A stretch of DNA of 7,398 bases from an uncultured Porphyromonadaceae bacterium (GTDB lineage Bacteria > Bacteroidota > Bacteroidia > Bacteroidales > Muribaculaceae), in assembly GCA_947176545.1 (NCBI GenBank), contig CAMWRB010000055.1:1-7398 (forward strand). The letters run 5' to 3'. Of this stretch, positions 1 through 7,117 are shown one piece after another. The notes under the pieces are model-generated. The model searched no databases and was not told where the DNA came from. It saw nothing but the letters and a program-made list of their open reading frames with translations. Each line of letters opens with the position of its first letter. Positions within the stretch are counted from its first letter, which is position 1. The translations under genes were made by a program, and so were the position numbers.

Positions 1-70
1 CCTTGCAGATACGCTTCCCCATATAACCACCCCTTCCCGTGCTCATATCTTTACTCATTAGCTCTCCCAT
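1..70 (-). CDS. possible 5' end of an unidentified gene running off the left edge
   Basis: Reading the minus strand from position 70, an open frame gives 23 codons (MGELMSKDMSTGRGGYMGKR followed by ICK) before the window ends. An in-frame TGA lies two codons upstream of the first ATG, so this would be a true N-terminus. In-frame ATGs begin at 70, 58, 46 and 22. The one at 58 is preceded at 5 nt by GGAG, a Shine-Dalgarno-like word, though such signals matter little in Bacteroidetes. The visible residues are glycine-rich and basic with no signal peptide. The frame has the same direction as the phosphatase gene ending at 171, about 100 nt away. I do not recognise the family, and a chance open stretch of this length is quite possible. 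Confidence 0.3.
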   Translation of the reverse strand, partial: MGELMSKDMSTGRGGYMGKRICK

Positions 71-170
71 ACCTTCTCACTTCTTCCGTTTTAACCTCCA
101 ACTACCATTTTTGTATAAGCTCCAAGCTTTAGCGAAGGAGAGGGCTCCGGGGTTCAACGAGGGAGCGGGA

Positions 171-1466
171 TTACTGAAGATTCCAGCTTTGCTTGAGGGA
201 CTGCCAGGGGGTGATATAGCCGTCGCCATCGGTCAGCTCAAGGTTGCGGCCGTTCAGGCGTATCAGGACATATATCCGGTCGGATGGTGAGACCATAAAG
301 ACAAGCTCCAGATTTGCGGCCAACGGGGAGACTTCAGTAACATCCCACAACGTCGTCAGATTTGCAAAGTCGGGAGAGACGGAGAGTGTTCTGAAACAAT
401 TCTCATAGCAGGGGGAACAACCGGGTAAGCCCATCCGCGACAGGAGCGGCATGAGAGTCTCCGCATGTCCGAAAAATAGGTCTGCCCTACGGAGCGACGA
501 CTTATCTCCCGCCGGTTGTTTCTCAGATAAAATCGCTTCTATAGCCACATCCGCGTTGCTGACAATTTCCGCAAGCAAGGGAGAAGCGGCACGGGCGGCA
601 ATGTCAGAATACCTGTTGTCCACCCTCTGCAGATAATGTTTAAGGTTGGAGACCTCCCTGCACGCCTTATACTCGGACACGGACATCCATTCGGTCGTCG
701 GTGGTTGCATACCGGAGGCACGCAGACCCTGTAACACTCCGTACATATCCATTGTCAGCTTGCGCAATTCATCATAAGACAGCCCGCTGTTACGACCTAC
801 TAATCTCAGAGCCGGTTCTACGGGTGTGTGCCGGCTCATAAACTCATCGTATGCTTCCCGCCACGCTCCGTTGTCGAGATAGTCGACATAGGCCGTATCC
901 GTATCAAAAAATCTGAGCAGAGCATCATTCTGACGTCCCTCGTCGGTATAAATCTCAAGTGAGTCAGAAAGCTCGGAGAGGGTGTGCGTAAACATATACA
1001 TACTCATCACTACACGTGGAACGTACGTGGCACGCGCATCGATACGTCCGGCACGGAATATCTCCGGCCACATTCCATACATTTCCCGTGCAAGCCTGCA
1101 CTGCTCATTGACCCCTATACTGTCAAGCGCGCCCCAGCGTGAATCAGTTTTCTTTCTTACCTCCGAGAGGAGTCTCAGAAACTTCATTCCATCCGGAGTG
1201 ATATGCTTGCGCGTCTTTGACCGAAGAAGGACTTTCTCGATGGCACTGACCTTCTTTTCAGACGAGAGGTATCTCGACCCGTGCCGGCCGACATAACTGA
1301 CATAAACAGGAGATAACGAGTCGGGAATTTCAGGTTTGCCTTCGACTGTACTGAAATCATATAGCGACATAGAGCCGTCATACTGCGCGGGGAGCACCTT
1401 ATATCCCCACACACCGGCTATCAGGGATGCTACTGTAAAAATAATCGAAAGGGTAAAACACCTCAT
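171..1466 (-). CDS. secreted histidine-acid phosphatase, MINPP/phytase-like (clade 2)
   Basis: A 431-residue predicted exported phosphomonoesterase. Residues 1-21 look like a signal peptide: a short basic start (MR), a hydrophobic core, and a likely cut near VWG-Y. No lipobox is seen. The mature protein opens with the catalytic motif RHGSR at 61-65, whose His62 would be the phosphorylated nucleophile. The proton-donor motif HAE is at 334-336 (FFGHAETL), the usual distance away for the branch containing phytases and multiple inositol-polyphosphate phosphatases. The stretch around 145-165 (RATYVPRVVMSMYMF) resembles the substrate-pocket segment of that branch. Characterised gut Bacteroides MINPP enzymes degrade phytate, so phytate or another phosphate ester is a reasonable substrate, but the exact one cannot be read from sequence. 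A C350-C353-C357 cluster just after HAE may form a disulfide outside the cytoplasm. The start lies 34 nt after the stop of the transporter gene, so cotranscription is likely. Confidence 0.85.
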   Translation of the reverse strand: MRCFTLSIIFTVASLIAGVWGYKVLPAQYDGSMSLYDFSTVEGKPEIPDSLSPVYVSYVGRHGSRYLSSEKKVSAIEKVLLRSKTRKHITPDGMKFLRLLSEVRKKTDSRWGALDSIGVNEQCRLAREMYGMWPEIFRAGRIDARATYVPRVVMSMYMFTHTLSELSDSLEIYTDEGRQNDALLRFFDTDTAYVDYLDNGAWREAYDEFMSRHTPVEPALRLVGRNSGLSYDELRKLTMDMYGVLQGLRASGMQPPTTEWMSVSEYKACREVSNLKHYLQRVDNRYSDIAARAASPLLAEIVSNADVAIEAILSEKQPAGDKSSLRRADLFFGHAETLMPLLSRMGLPGCSPCYENCFRTLSVSPDFANLTTLWDVTEVSPLAANLELVFMVSPSDRIYVLIRLNGRNLELTDGDGYITPWQSLKQSWNLQ

Positions 1467-1500
1467 AAATTATGTCGATTATAGTTTCAAACTCGGGATG

Positions 1501-3192
1501 TTACAGAAAGCAGAGAACAACCACCTGCGCCACTATGACACGCATGAACATGGTCAGAGGATATACGGTGGAATATGCTACGGCAGGAGTATCGTTGTTG
1601 GCGACCTTGTTTGCGTAGGCCAATGCCGGCGGGTCTGTATAGTTACCGCTTATCATACCGATGATATGCAGATAGTTCATCTTATACTTCTTGCGAGCCA
1701 GTATGCCGACCACAACAAGCGGGATAAAGGTAATCAGGAATCCGTAAGCGACCCACAGCAAACCACGCATGTTGAATACCGTCTCGGCAAAATCCTTGCC
1801 GGCGGCAATACCAACCGACGCGAGGAAGAGGCATATACCAATCTCACGAAGCAGCAGATTGGCTGACGAATTGGTATAAGTAACAAGGTGGAATTTCGGG
1901 CCGTAGGCACTGATAAGAATAGCCACCACAAGAGGACCGCCGGCAAGTCCCAACTTCATCGGAACTGACATTCCGGGGAACTGCAACGGGATACTACCCA
2001 CAATAATACCTAAAAAGATACCGATAAACATTGTGATGAGGTTGGGCTCGTTGAGACGTTTCATGGAGTTTCCCAACTTGGAGGCGACATTATTGATATC
2101 ATCAAGCTTGCCGACCACCGTGATACGGTCACCCATCTGCAGGCGGAGGTTGGGGGTAGCCAACAGGTCGACACCGGCACGATTGACACGCGTGACGTTC
2201 AGATTGTGAGCCGAACGCATATGCAACGCCCCGAGTTTGACACCGTTATATTCTGTTTTTGTGACAAGAATGCGGCGTGATACAATCGGACCCTTCTCCA
2301 TCTCCCAGACCTTCTCTACTTTAGGGCCCAGGAAGCGGTTGAACACCTCTTCATCCTGCACGGAGCATACCACGAGAACGAGGTCGTTGAGTTCTATACA
2401 GTCATCGGCCGTGGGTATAATGACAGTCCCGTCCGGACGCTCTATACGCGACAACACGAAGTCAGTGGATATGAGTGTGTGCAATTTGCGGATGGAGAGA
2501 CCGGCCACGAGGTCGTTGGTGACCTTGTATGTCACGATATGGGGAGCCAACAGCGAAGCCTTGGTATCATCCTCAATCTCGCTAATCTCCTTATCGACAT
2601 CTATCTTAAAGAGTTTGCGCAGTAGTATCATGGTCAAAATAATGCCAATGACACCGAGAGGATAGGCGGCGGCATAGCCCATGGACATCTGTTGCGACAC
2701 GTTGTAGGCATCACTGTGCACCTGAAGAATAGTCTGTTGAGCCGCACCAAGTCCCGGGGTATTGGTCACCGCTCCGCTCATAATGCCCACCATCTGATAG
2801 ATATTGGTATTGCCTCCGGTGGCTGACTGGATATAATATATGACCAGCATCACAACGACATTGAGTGCAATACCGGTCATTGCAAGGCCATTCATCCTGA
2901 CACCGCCCTCCTTGAAGGATGAGAAGAAACCCGGACCGACCTGCATACCTATCGAAAAGATAAAGAGGATAAGGCCGAACTCACGCAGGAAATGCAGTGT
3001 ATCGGCAGCCACTATATATCCGAAATGTCCCATGATGATGCCCACGAAAAGCACAAAAGTCACACCCAATGAGACTCCGAATATCTTGATTTTACCTAAA
3101 TATATTCCTGCAAAGATGACAAAGGAATATAACAGGATGGTGGAAGCGAGAGCCACCGAGCCGGGAGAGAGCAACTGTATCAACCAATTCAT
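1501..3192 (-). CDS. AspT/YidE-family membrane transporter with two RCK_C (TrkA-C) domains
   Basis: A 563-residue inner-membrane protein with the layout of the aspartate:alanine exchanger family (YidE/YbjL/AspT): about five N-terminal membrane segments (roughly 13-190), a cytoplasmic stretch with two TrkA-C-like regulatory domains (about 215-295 and 300-380), then about five more segments (385-563). The two membrane halves carry matching signatures, which shows the family's internal duplication: GIMSGAVTNTPGLGAA at 136-151 against GMISGNYTDPPALAYA at 512-527, LFIFSIGMQVG at 76-86 against LFLASVGIAAG at 455-465, and AYPLG at 176-180 against VYPLT at 543-547. Length is typical of the family and both halves are intact. 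AspT itself swaps aspartate for alanine, but most bacterial members have no known substrate, so the substrate here is open. The gene is divergent from ddh and precedes the secreted phosphatase gene, probably in one transcript. Confidence 0.9.
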   Translation of the reverse strand: MNWLIQLLSPGSVALASTILLYSFVIFAGIYLGKIKIFGVSLGVTFVLFVGIIMGHFGYIVAADTLHFLREFGLILFIFSIGMQVGPGFFSSFKEGGVRMNGLAMTGIALNVVVMLVIYYIQSATGGNTNIYQMVGIMSGAVTNTPGLGAAQQTILQVHSDAYNVSQQMSMGYAAAYPLGVIGIILTMILLRKLFKIDVDKEISEIEDDTKASLLAPHIVTYKVTNDLVAGLSIRKLHTLISTDFVLSRIERPDGTVIIPTADDCIELNDLVLVVCSVQDEEVFNRFLGPKVEKVWEMEKGPIVSRRILVTKTEYNGVKLGALHMRSAHNLNVTRVNRAGVDLLATPNLRLQMGDRITVVGKLDDINNVASKLGNSMKRLNEPNLITMFIGIFLGIIVGSIPLQFPGMSVPMKLGLAGGPLVVAILISAYGPKFHLVTYTNSSANLLLREIGICLFLASVGIAAGKDFAETVFNMRGLLWVAYGFLITFIPLVVVGILARKKYKMNYLHIIGMISGNYTDPPALAYANKVANNDTPAVAYSTVYPLTMFMRVIVAQVVVLCFL

Positions 3193-3215
3193 ATCTGAAC
3201 CATTTTTTGAAGTTG

Positions 3216-3223
3216 CAAAATTA
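3216..3223 (-). promoter_or_regulatory. candidate -7 element for the transporter gene
   Basis: On the minus strand these bases read TAATTTTG, a full match to the Bacteroidetes -7 consensus TAnnTTTG, ending 23 nt before the ATG at 3192. A TTTG word is present upstream (3236-3239 on the plus strand as CAAA) but only 12 nt away rather than about 19-21, so the -33 part is not convincing. If used, the 5' leader would be about 15-20 nt. Confidence 0.45.
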
Positions 3224-3267
3224 CTATTTTTTTCTCAAAAATTATCGCTGATTAGATATGAATATGG

Positions 3268-3276
3268 TATATTTTG
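3268..3276 (+). promoter_or_regulatory. weak candidate -7 element for ddh
   Basis: TATATTTTG differs from TAnnTTTG by one extra base and lies 31 nt before the ddh ATG. A second near match, TAATTTTA (3279-3286), overlaps its downstream side. Neither has a TTTG at the right upstream distance. Together with the transporter promoter candidate they make the 115-bp spacer a plausible divergent control region, but no operator-like repeat is visible in it. Confidence 0.2.
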
Positions 3277-3307
3277 ATTAATTTTACTCCCGATAAATTC
3301 TTACAAT

Positions 3308-4204
3308 ATGACTAAAACACGTGCAGCCGTAGTCGGATACGGCAACATAGGCAAAGCGGCATTGGAGGCTCTTCTTGCCGCTGAAGATTTTGAAGTAGCG
3401 GGCATAGTGCGCCGCAATCCCTCTGAGCGTGAGAATATACCCTCGGAAATACCCGTAGTGGCAAATATCTCGGAATTAGGCAAAGTGGATGTGGCAATTC
3501 TCGCCTCACCGACGCGCAGTATAGAGCGACAGGCCAAAGAGATTCTCGCCCTCGGCATCAACACCGTCGACTCATTCGATATTCACGGACAGATACCTGC
3601 ATTGCGTACCTCACTCGATGCTGTCGCCAAGACTCACAACGCTGTCAGCATTATCTCTGCCGGATGGGACCCGGGCTCTGACTCGGTAGTCCGCACTCTG
3701 CTTGAGGCTATTGCCCCCAAAGGCATCACATATACCAATTTCGGTCCCGGTCGCAGCATGGGCCACACAGTTGCCGTCAAGGCTATAGAGGGTGTAAAGG
3801 ATGCTCTCTCCATGACGATTCCGGTGGGCACCGGCATACACCGCCGCATGGTTTATGTAGAATTGCTCCCCGGCTATGAACTTGATAAGGTTGCAGCCGC
3901 CATCAAGGCAGACCCCTACTTCGCATCTGATGAGACACACGTCATCGCCGTCGATAGTGTAGATGCACTCAACGATGTCGGTCACGGTGTGAACCTCGTC
4001 AGAAAGGGTGTTTCCGGCTCGACACACAATCAGATGTTTGAATTTGACATGAAGATAAACAACCCCTCCCTGACGGGTCAGGTCCTGGTGTGTGTAGCCC
4101 GTGCAGCCATGCGTCAGCAACCGGGTTGCTACACCATGATAGAAATTCCTGTCATCGACCTGTTGCCGGGCGAGCGTGACAAATGGATTTCACATCTTGT
4201 ATAA
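3308..4204 (+). CDS. ddh: meso-diaminopimelate dehydrogenase
   Basis: A 298-residue cytoplasmic NADPH-dependent enzyme. It converts L-2-amino-6-oxopimelate (as tetrahydrodipicolinate) plus ammonia to meso-diaminopimelate in one step, bypassing the succinylase, acetylase and aminotransferase routes; the product feeds lysine and peptidoglycan. The N-terminal Rossmann fold has the nucleotide loop GYGNIG at 10-15 followed by RR at 35-36, suited to binding the NADPH phosphate. Further family hallmarks are SAGWDPG at 117-123, FGPGRSMGH at 145-153, and the substrate-binding C-terminal region with NNP at 251-253 and CYTMIEIP at 274-281. Length is close to the family norm of roughly 300-326. The start is the first ATG, directly before the beta strand leading into the glycine loop. 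It is monocistronic: divergent from the transporter and convergent with ettA, with a strong terminator 54 nt after its stop. Confidence 0.95.
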   Translation: MTKTRAAVVGYGNIGKAALEALLAAEDFEVAGIVRRNPSERENIPSEIPVVANISELGKVDVAILASPTRSIERQAKEILALGINTVDSFDIHGQIPALRTSLDAVAKTHNAVSIISAGWDPGSDSVVRTLLEAIAPKGITYTNFGPGRSMGHTVAVKAIEGVKDALSMTIPVGTGIHRRMVYVELLPGYELDKVAAAIKADPYFASDETHVIAVDSVDALNDVGHGVNLVRKGVSGSTHNQMFEFDMKINNPSLTGQVLVCVARAAMRQQPGCYTMIEIPVIDLLPGERDKWISHLV

Positions 4205-4216
4205 TCTATCCCGGAC

Positions 4217-4245
4217 AAAAGTTACAACTTTTCGGCTCGACCGAA
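4217..4245 (+). repeat. two small adjacent hairpins after the ddh stop codon
   Basis: AAAAGT (4217-4222) pairs with ACTTTT (4227-4232) around a 4-nt loop. TTCGG (4231-4235) pairs with CCGAA (4241-4245) around a 5-nt loop. The two share two bases, so they would be alternatives or fray at the junction. Both lie in the ddh 3' untranslated region just before the main terminator; a role in 3'-end stability is only a guess. Confidence 0.35.
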
Positions 4246-4257
4246 TCACCATACAAA

Positions 4258-4296
4258 AAATCGAGGGAAATGCCCGATTGGGTTTCCCTCGATTTT
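4258..4296. terminator. bidirectional intrinsic terminator between ddh and ettA
   Basis: A 14-bp perfect stem: AAATCGAGGGAAA at 4258-4270 with TTTCCCTCGATTT at 4283-4295, plus 4257-4296. Inside it CCC (4273-4275) pairs with GGG (4280-4282) around a GATT loop. On the plus strand the stem runs into TTTTGTATTTTC, and on the minus strand into TTTTTTGTAT, so it should terminate ddh from the left and ettA from the right. The placement between two convergent genes agrees. Confidence 0.9.
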
Positions 4297-4340
4297 GTAT
4301 TTTCAGTCAGGGGCGTACTTTGTGACACGACATCACTAAG

Positions 4341-4360
4341 CGATAGCTTATTATCTATCG
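4341..4360 (-). repeat. short hairpin directly after the ettA stop codon
   Basis: CGATAG (4341-4346) pairs with CTATCG (4355-4360) around an 8-nt A/T-only loop, starting one base after the ettA stop codon on the minus strand. No T-tract follows, so it is not itself a terminator. It could protect the 3' end or be chance. Confidence 0.3.
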
Positions 4361-4361
4361 G

Positions 4362-6047
4362 CTACATGAGCTTGCGGTAACGAATACGATGTGGAGTCGC
4401 ATCGGCACCGTCGCGCTTACGGCGGAACTCCTCATAGTCTGAGTATGAGCCTTCATAGAATGTCACACGGCTGTCGCCTTCAAAAGCGAGAATATGGGTA
4501 GCGATACGGTCGAGAAACCATCTGTCGTGACTTACCACCACGGCACAACCTGCAAAATTCTCAAGACCCTCCTCAAGAGCTCGCAATGTATTGACATCAA
4601 TATCATTGGTCGGCTCGTCAAGCAGGAGCACATTACCCTCCTCTTTAAGAGCCATCGCAAGGTGCAGTCGGTTGCGCTCACCTCCGGAGAGGACACCAAT
4701 CTTCTTCTCCTGGTCAGCACCGGTAAAGTTGAACTTCGACAGATATGCACGGGCGTTCATATCGCGTCCGCCCATGCGGAATGATTCCACTCCCTGCGAG
4801 ATGACCTCATATACTGTCTTCTCAGGCGACAGGTCCTTATGAGTCTGGTCTACGTATGCAATCTTGACAGTCTCACCCACTTCAAAATCACCCTTATCCT
4901 GCTTCTCAAGACCCATAATAAGCCTGAAGAGGGTAGTCTTACCCGCACCGTTCGGACCGATGACACCCACTATACCGTTAGGAGGCAACATAAAGTTAAG
5001 GTCGTCGAAAAGCACCTTGTCGTCGTATGCCTTGGCAAGGTGGATTGATTCTATGACCTTATTACCCAGACGGGGTCCGTTGGGTATATATATCTCGAGC
5101 TTCTCCTCGCGTTCCTTCTGGTCCTCGTTGAGCAGACGGTCATAACTTGAAAGACGTGCCTTACCCTTGGCCTGACGTGCCTTAGGAGCCATACGCACCC
5201 ACTCCAGCTCACGCTCGAGTGTCTTGCGGCGTTTGCTGGCCTGCTTCTCCTCCTGAGCCATACGCTTGGTCTTCTGGTCGAGCCACGAGGTGTAATTACC
5301 CTTCCAGGGGATACCCTCACCACGGTCAAGTTCGAGAATCCATCCGGCCACGTTGTCGAGGAAATAGCGGTCGTGAGTGACGGCGATGACCGTACCCGGA
5401 TACTGTTGCAGATGCTGTTCGAGCCAGTCGATACTCTCTGCGTCGAGATGGTTGGTAGGCTCGTCGAGCAAGAGTATGTCAGGCTGCTGCAGCAGGAGTC
5501 GACACAGTGCCACACGACGGCGTTCACCACCGGAAAGCGTGCCGATAAGGCGGTCATCCGGCGGACACCGCAGCGCATCCATCGCGCGTTCCAGCTTGTT
5601 GTCAATATTCCAGGCGTCTGTTGCGTCAAGCTTATCCTGCAACTCCGCCTGACGCTGGATTAACTTATCCATTTTGTCCGGGTCTTCGAGAACCTCGGGG
5701 TCTGCAAAGGCATTATTGACCTCGTCATACTCCTTAAGAAGTTCCATCACCGGCTGAACACCCTCTTCCACGACCTGACGCACCGTCTTATTGTCATCGA
5801 GTTTGGGTTCCTGCTCAAGATAACCGACACTATATCCCGGTGAAAAGACCACTTCTCCCTGATAACTCTTATCAACACCGGCTATAATTTTGAGCAGTGT
5901 GGACTTACCGCTGCCGTTAAGGCCTATGATGCCGATTTTGGCACCATAAAAGAATGAGAGATAAATATTCTTGAGTATCTGTCTCTGAGGCGGAATGACC
6001 TTACTCACTCCCACCATAGAGAAAATTATCTTTTTGTCGTCTGCCAT
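4362..6047 (-). CDS. ettA: energy-dependent translational throttle protein EttA (ABC-F ATPase)
   Basis: A 561-residue soluble ABC-F protein (E. coli EttA is about 555). EttA binds the ribosomal E site and, sensing ATP/ADP, gates the first elongation steps. Two complete ATPase domains are visible. The first has Walker A GLNGSGKST at 42-50, signature LSGGER at 171-176, Walker B ILLLDEP at 191-197 with Glu196, and switch His225. The second has Walker A GPNGAGKTT at 364-372, LSGGE at 453-457, LLLDEP at 474-479 with Glu478, and His507. Between the Walker A and signature of domain 1 lies a charged arm insertion (about 95-145). The inter-domain linker (about 245-325, rich in Lys and Arg) matches the P-site tRNA-interacting motif. 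There are no membrane segments, so it is not a transporter. The SFFYGAKIG and PPQRQILKN wording near the start favours EttA over the antibiotic-resistance ABC-F branches. It is the last gene of the ruvX-def-ettA cluster, 25 nt after def. Confidence 0.93.
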   Translation of the reverse strand: MADDKKIIFSMVGVSKVIPPQRQILKNIYLSFFYGAKIGIIGLNGSGKSTLLKIIAGVDKSYQGEVVFSPGYSVGYLEQEPKLDDNKTVRQVVEEGVQPVMELLKEYDEVNNAFADPEVLEDPDKMDKLIQRQAELQDKLDATDAWNIDNKLERAMDALRCPPDDRLIGTLSGGERRRVALCRLLLQQPDILLLDEPTNHLDAESIDWLEQHLQQYPGTVIAVTHDRYFLDNVAGWILELDRGEGIPWKGNYTSWLDQKTKRMAQEEKQASKRRKTLERELEWVRMAPKARQAKGKARLSSYDRLLNEDQKEREEKLEIYIPNGPRLGNKVIESIHLAKAYDDKVLFDDLNFMLPPNGIVGVIGPNGAGKTTLFRLIMGLEKQDKGDFEVGETVKIAYVDQTHKDLSPEKTVYEVISQGVESFRMGGRDMNARAYLSKFNFTGADQEKKIGVLSGGERNRLHLAMALKEEGNVLLLDEPTNDIDVNTLRALEEGLENFAGCAVVVSHDRWFLDRIATHILAFEGDSRVTFYEGSYSDYEEFRRKRDGADATPHRIRYRKLM

Positions 6048-6072
6048 TTTCTTTATTCTGATGTTGATACAG

Positions 6073-6621
6073 TTATTTCACACGGTAGGAACATTTGACC
6101 TTTCCTTTTACAATATTGTTGAGCTTGGCCTTGATTAATTGCTTCCTGATGGGAGCGATATGGTCGGTAAACACTTCACCGCACAGGTGGTCAAACTCAT
6201 GCTGAATAATGCGGGATGCAAACCCCTTGAATTCCTGCTCATGGGGTTGAAAATCCTCATCAAGCCATCGGAGGACGACATGCTCATGACGCTTCACGTT
6301 CTCACTGACACCCGGGATTGAAAGACATCCCTCCGGACGGCTCACCGGTTCCTCATCCTCGATAATCTCGAGCTGGGGATTGATGCAGGCCATCTTGAAA
6401 TCCTTACATTCCGGGAAATCATCGGCCAGCGGTGACCCGTCGATGACAAGCAGACTGATTGGCAATCCTATCTGAGGTGCTGCAAGACCGACACCGTCAC
6501 TATTGTACATGGTCTCAAACATATCGGCCACAAGCTTCTTAAGTTCCGGATAGTCGGGAGTGATATCCTCACACTCCTGCCGCAATACCGGGTGACCGAG
6601 CAGATAAACTGGTAAAATCAT
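6073..6621 (-). CDS. def: peptide deformylase
   Basis: A 182-residue metalloenzyme that removes the formyl group from the N-terminal methionine of nascent proteins at the ribosome exit. All three family motifs are intact: [10 protein letters not shown] at 43-52, EGCLSIPG at 97-104, and QHEFDHL at 140-146. The metal (Fe2+) ligands would be Cys99, His141 and His145, and Glu142 is the catalytic acid/base. The start is the ATG giving [14 protein letters not shown], the usual deformylase opening, with A/T-rich sequence before it. Length fits the type 1 family, with an ordinary basic C-terminal tail. It follows ruvX by 35 nt and precedes ettA by 25 nt, so one transcript is likely, with two of its three products acting on translation. 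Confidence 0.96.
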   Translation of the reverse strand: MILPVYLLGHPVLRQECEDITPDYPELKKLVADMFETMYNSDGVGLAAPQIGLPISLLVIDGSPLADDFPECKDFKMACINPQLEIIEDEEPVSRPEGCLSIPGVSENVKRHEHVVLRWLDEDFQPHEQEFKGFASRIIQHEFDHLCGEVFTDHIAPIRKQLIKAKLNNIVKGKVKCSYRVK

Positions 6622-6656
6622 ATATTATTATAATCTTAAATCGTATTGAAGTGGAT

Positions 6657-7070
6657 TTAACGACGTGAATTGAGCCAATCGGTCAGTATGAGTACCGCAG
6701 CCGTCTTATCAGCCAAATCCTTCTGCTGACGCACAGACTTCTTAAGTCCTCCGGCTATCATCTCGCGATGTGCGATTGTCGATGTGAAACGTTCATCGAA
6801 ACGCTCTACGGGAATGTCGGGCATCACCCGAGAGAGATGTTTGAGGAAAGGCTCGATATATCTTGCGCTTTCCGAGGGTTCACCCCTCATTGTCATAGGG
6901 AGACCGACCACTATTCGCTCGACATCCTCGTGCCGACAATACTCCACAAGCCAAGCCATAAGGTCGCAGGCGCGCACAGTCGGCAGACCGTTGGCCGCTA
7001 TCTGCAGCGTATCAGTCACAGCGACTCCACAACGCTTCCGACCGTAATCGATAGCTAAAACTCGTCCCAT
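6657..7070 (-). CDS. ruvX: RuvX/YqgF-family Holliday junction resolvase-like protein (16S rRNA processing)
   Basis: A 137-residue RNase H-like protein. The family is annotated as a putative Holliday-junction resolvase; E. coli YqgF is also implicated in 16S rRNA 5'-end maturation. The RNase H-fold acidic residues are visible as Asp8 (AIDYG), Glu93 (FDERFTS) and Asp121 (LADKTAAVLIL). The family motif VVGLPMTMRGE at 54-64 is intact. Length is normal at about 135-150. The start cannot be moved downstream, because Met1 sits just ahead of the first catalytic strand. It is first in the ruvX-def-ettA cluster, with a consensus promoter only four bases upstream of its ATG. Confidence 0.94.
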   Translation of the reverse strand: MGRVLAIDYGRKRCGVAVTDTLQIAANGLPTVRACDLMAWLVEYCRHEDVERIVVGLPMTMRGEPSESARYIEPFLKHLSRVMPDIPVERFDERFTSTIAHREMIAGGLKKSVRQQKDLADKTAAVLILTDWLNSRR

Positions 7071-7074
7071 ACCA

Positions 7075-7106
7075 CAAAATTAATCAAATTCTTCATTATA
7101 GCCAAA
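7075..7106 (-). promoter_or_regulatory. full-consensus Bacteroidetes promoter for ruvX-def-ettA
   Basis: On the minus strand a TTTG (7106-7103) is followed after 20 nt by TAATTTTG (7082-7075). This matches the Bacteroidetes sigma-ABfr consensus TTTG, about 19-21 nt, TAnnTTTG in both boxes and spacing. The -7 box ends only 4 nt before the ruvX ATG, so transcription should begin at or within a few bases of the start codon. The first T of the TTTG belongs to a run of six T (7104-7109), which leaves a little slack in exact placement. Confidence 0.7.
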
Positions 7107-7117
7107 AAACAGCCACA

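Noticed and set aside
117..129. AAGCT-CCA-AGCTT as a terminator for the phosphatase gene
   Set aside because: Only a 5-bp stem with a 3-nt loop and no T-tract on the minus strand. No convincing terminator is visible between 71 and 170.
39..290. Plus-strand 83-residue open frame
   Set aside because: Its second half runs antisense through the 3' end of the phosphatase gene, and its start region is low-complexity pyrimidine-rich sequence. No recognisable domain.
1336..1866. Plus-strand 176-residue open frame
   Set aside because: Antisense to the end of the transporter gene and the start of the phosphatase gene; both of those have clear family motifs and account for the openness.
3611..4120. 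Minus-strand 169-residue open frame inside ddh
   Set aside because: Shadow frame opposite the well-supported ddh coding sequence. The cysteine- and histidine-rich translation has no domain.
5051..5629. Minus-strand 192-residue open frame inside ettA
   Set aside because: Same strand, different frame from ettA; low-complexity Ser/Arg/Thr-rich translation typical of an out-of-frame reading.
4362..6047. ABC transporter ATPase or antibiotic-resistance ABC-F protein
   Set aside because: There are two fused ATPase domains with an arm and a tRNA-interacting linker, no membrane partner gene next door, and EttA-specific wording near the start, so EttA fits better.
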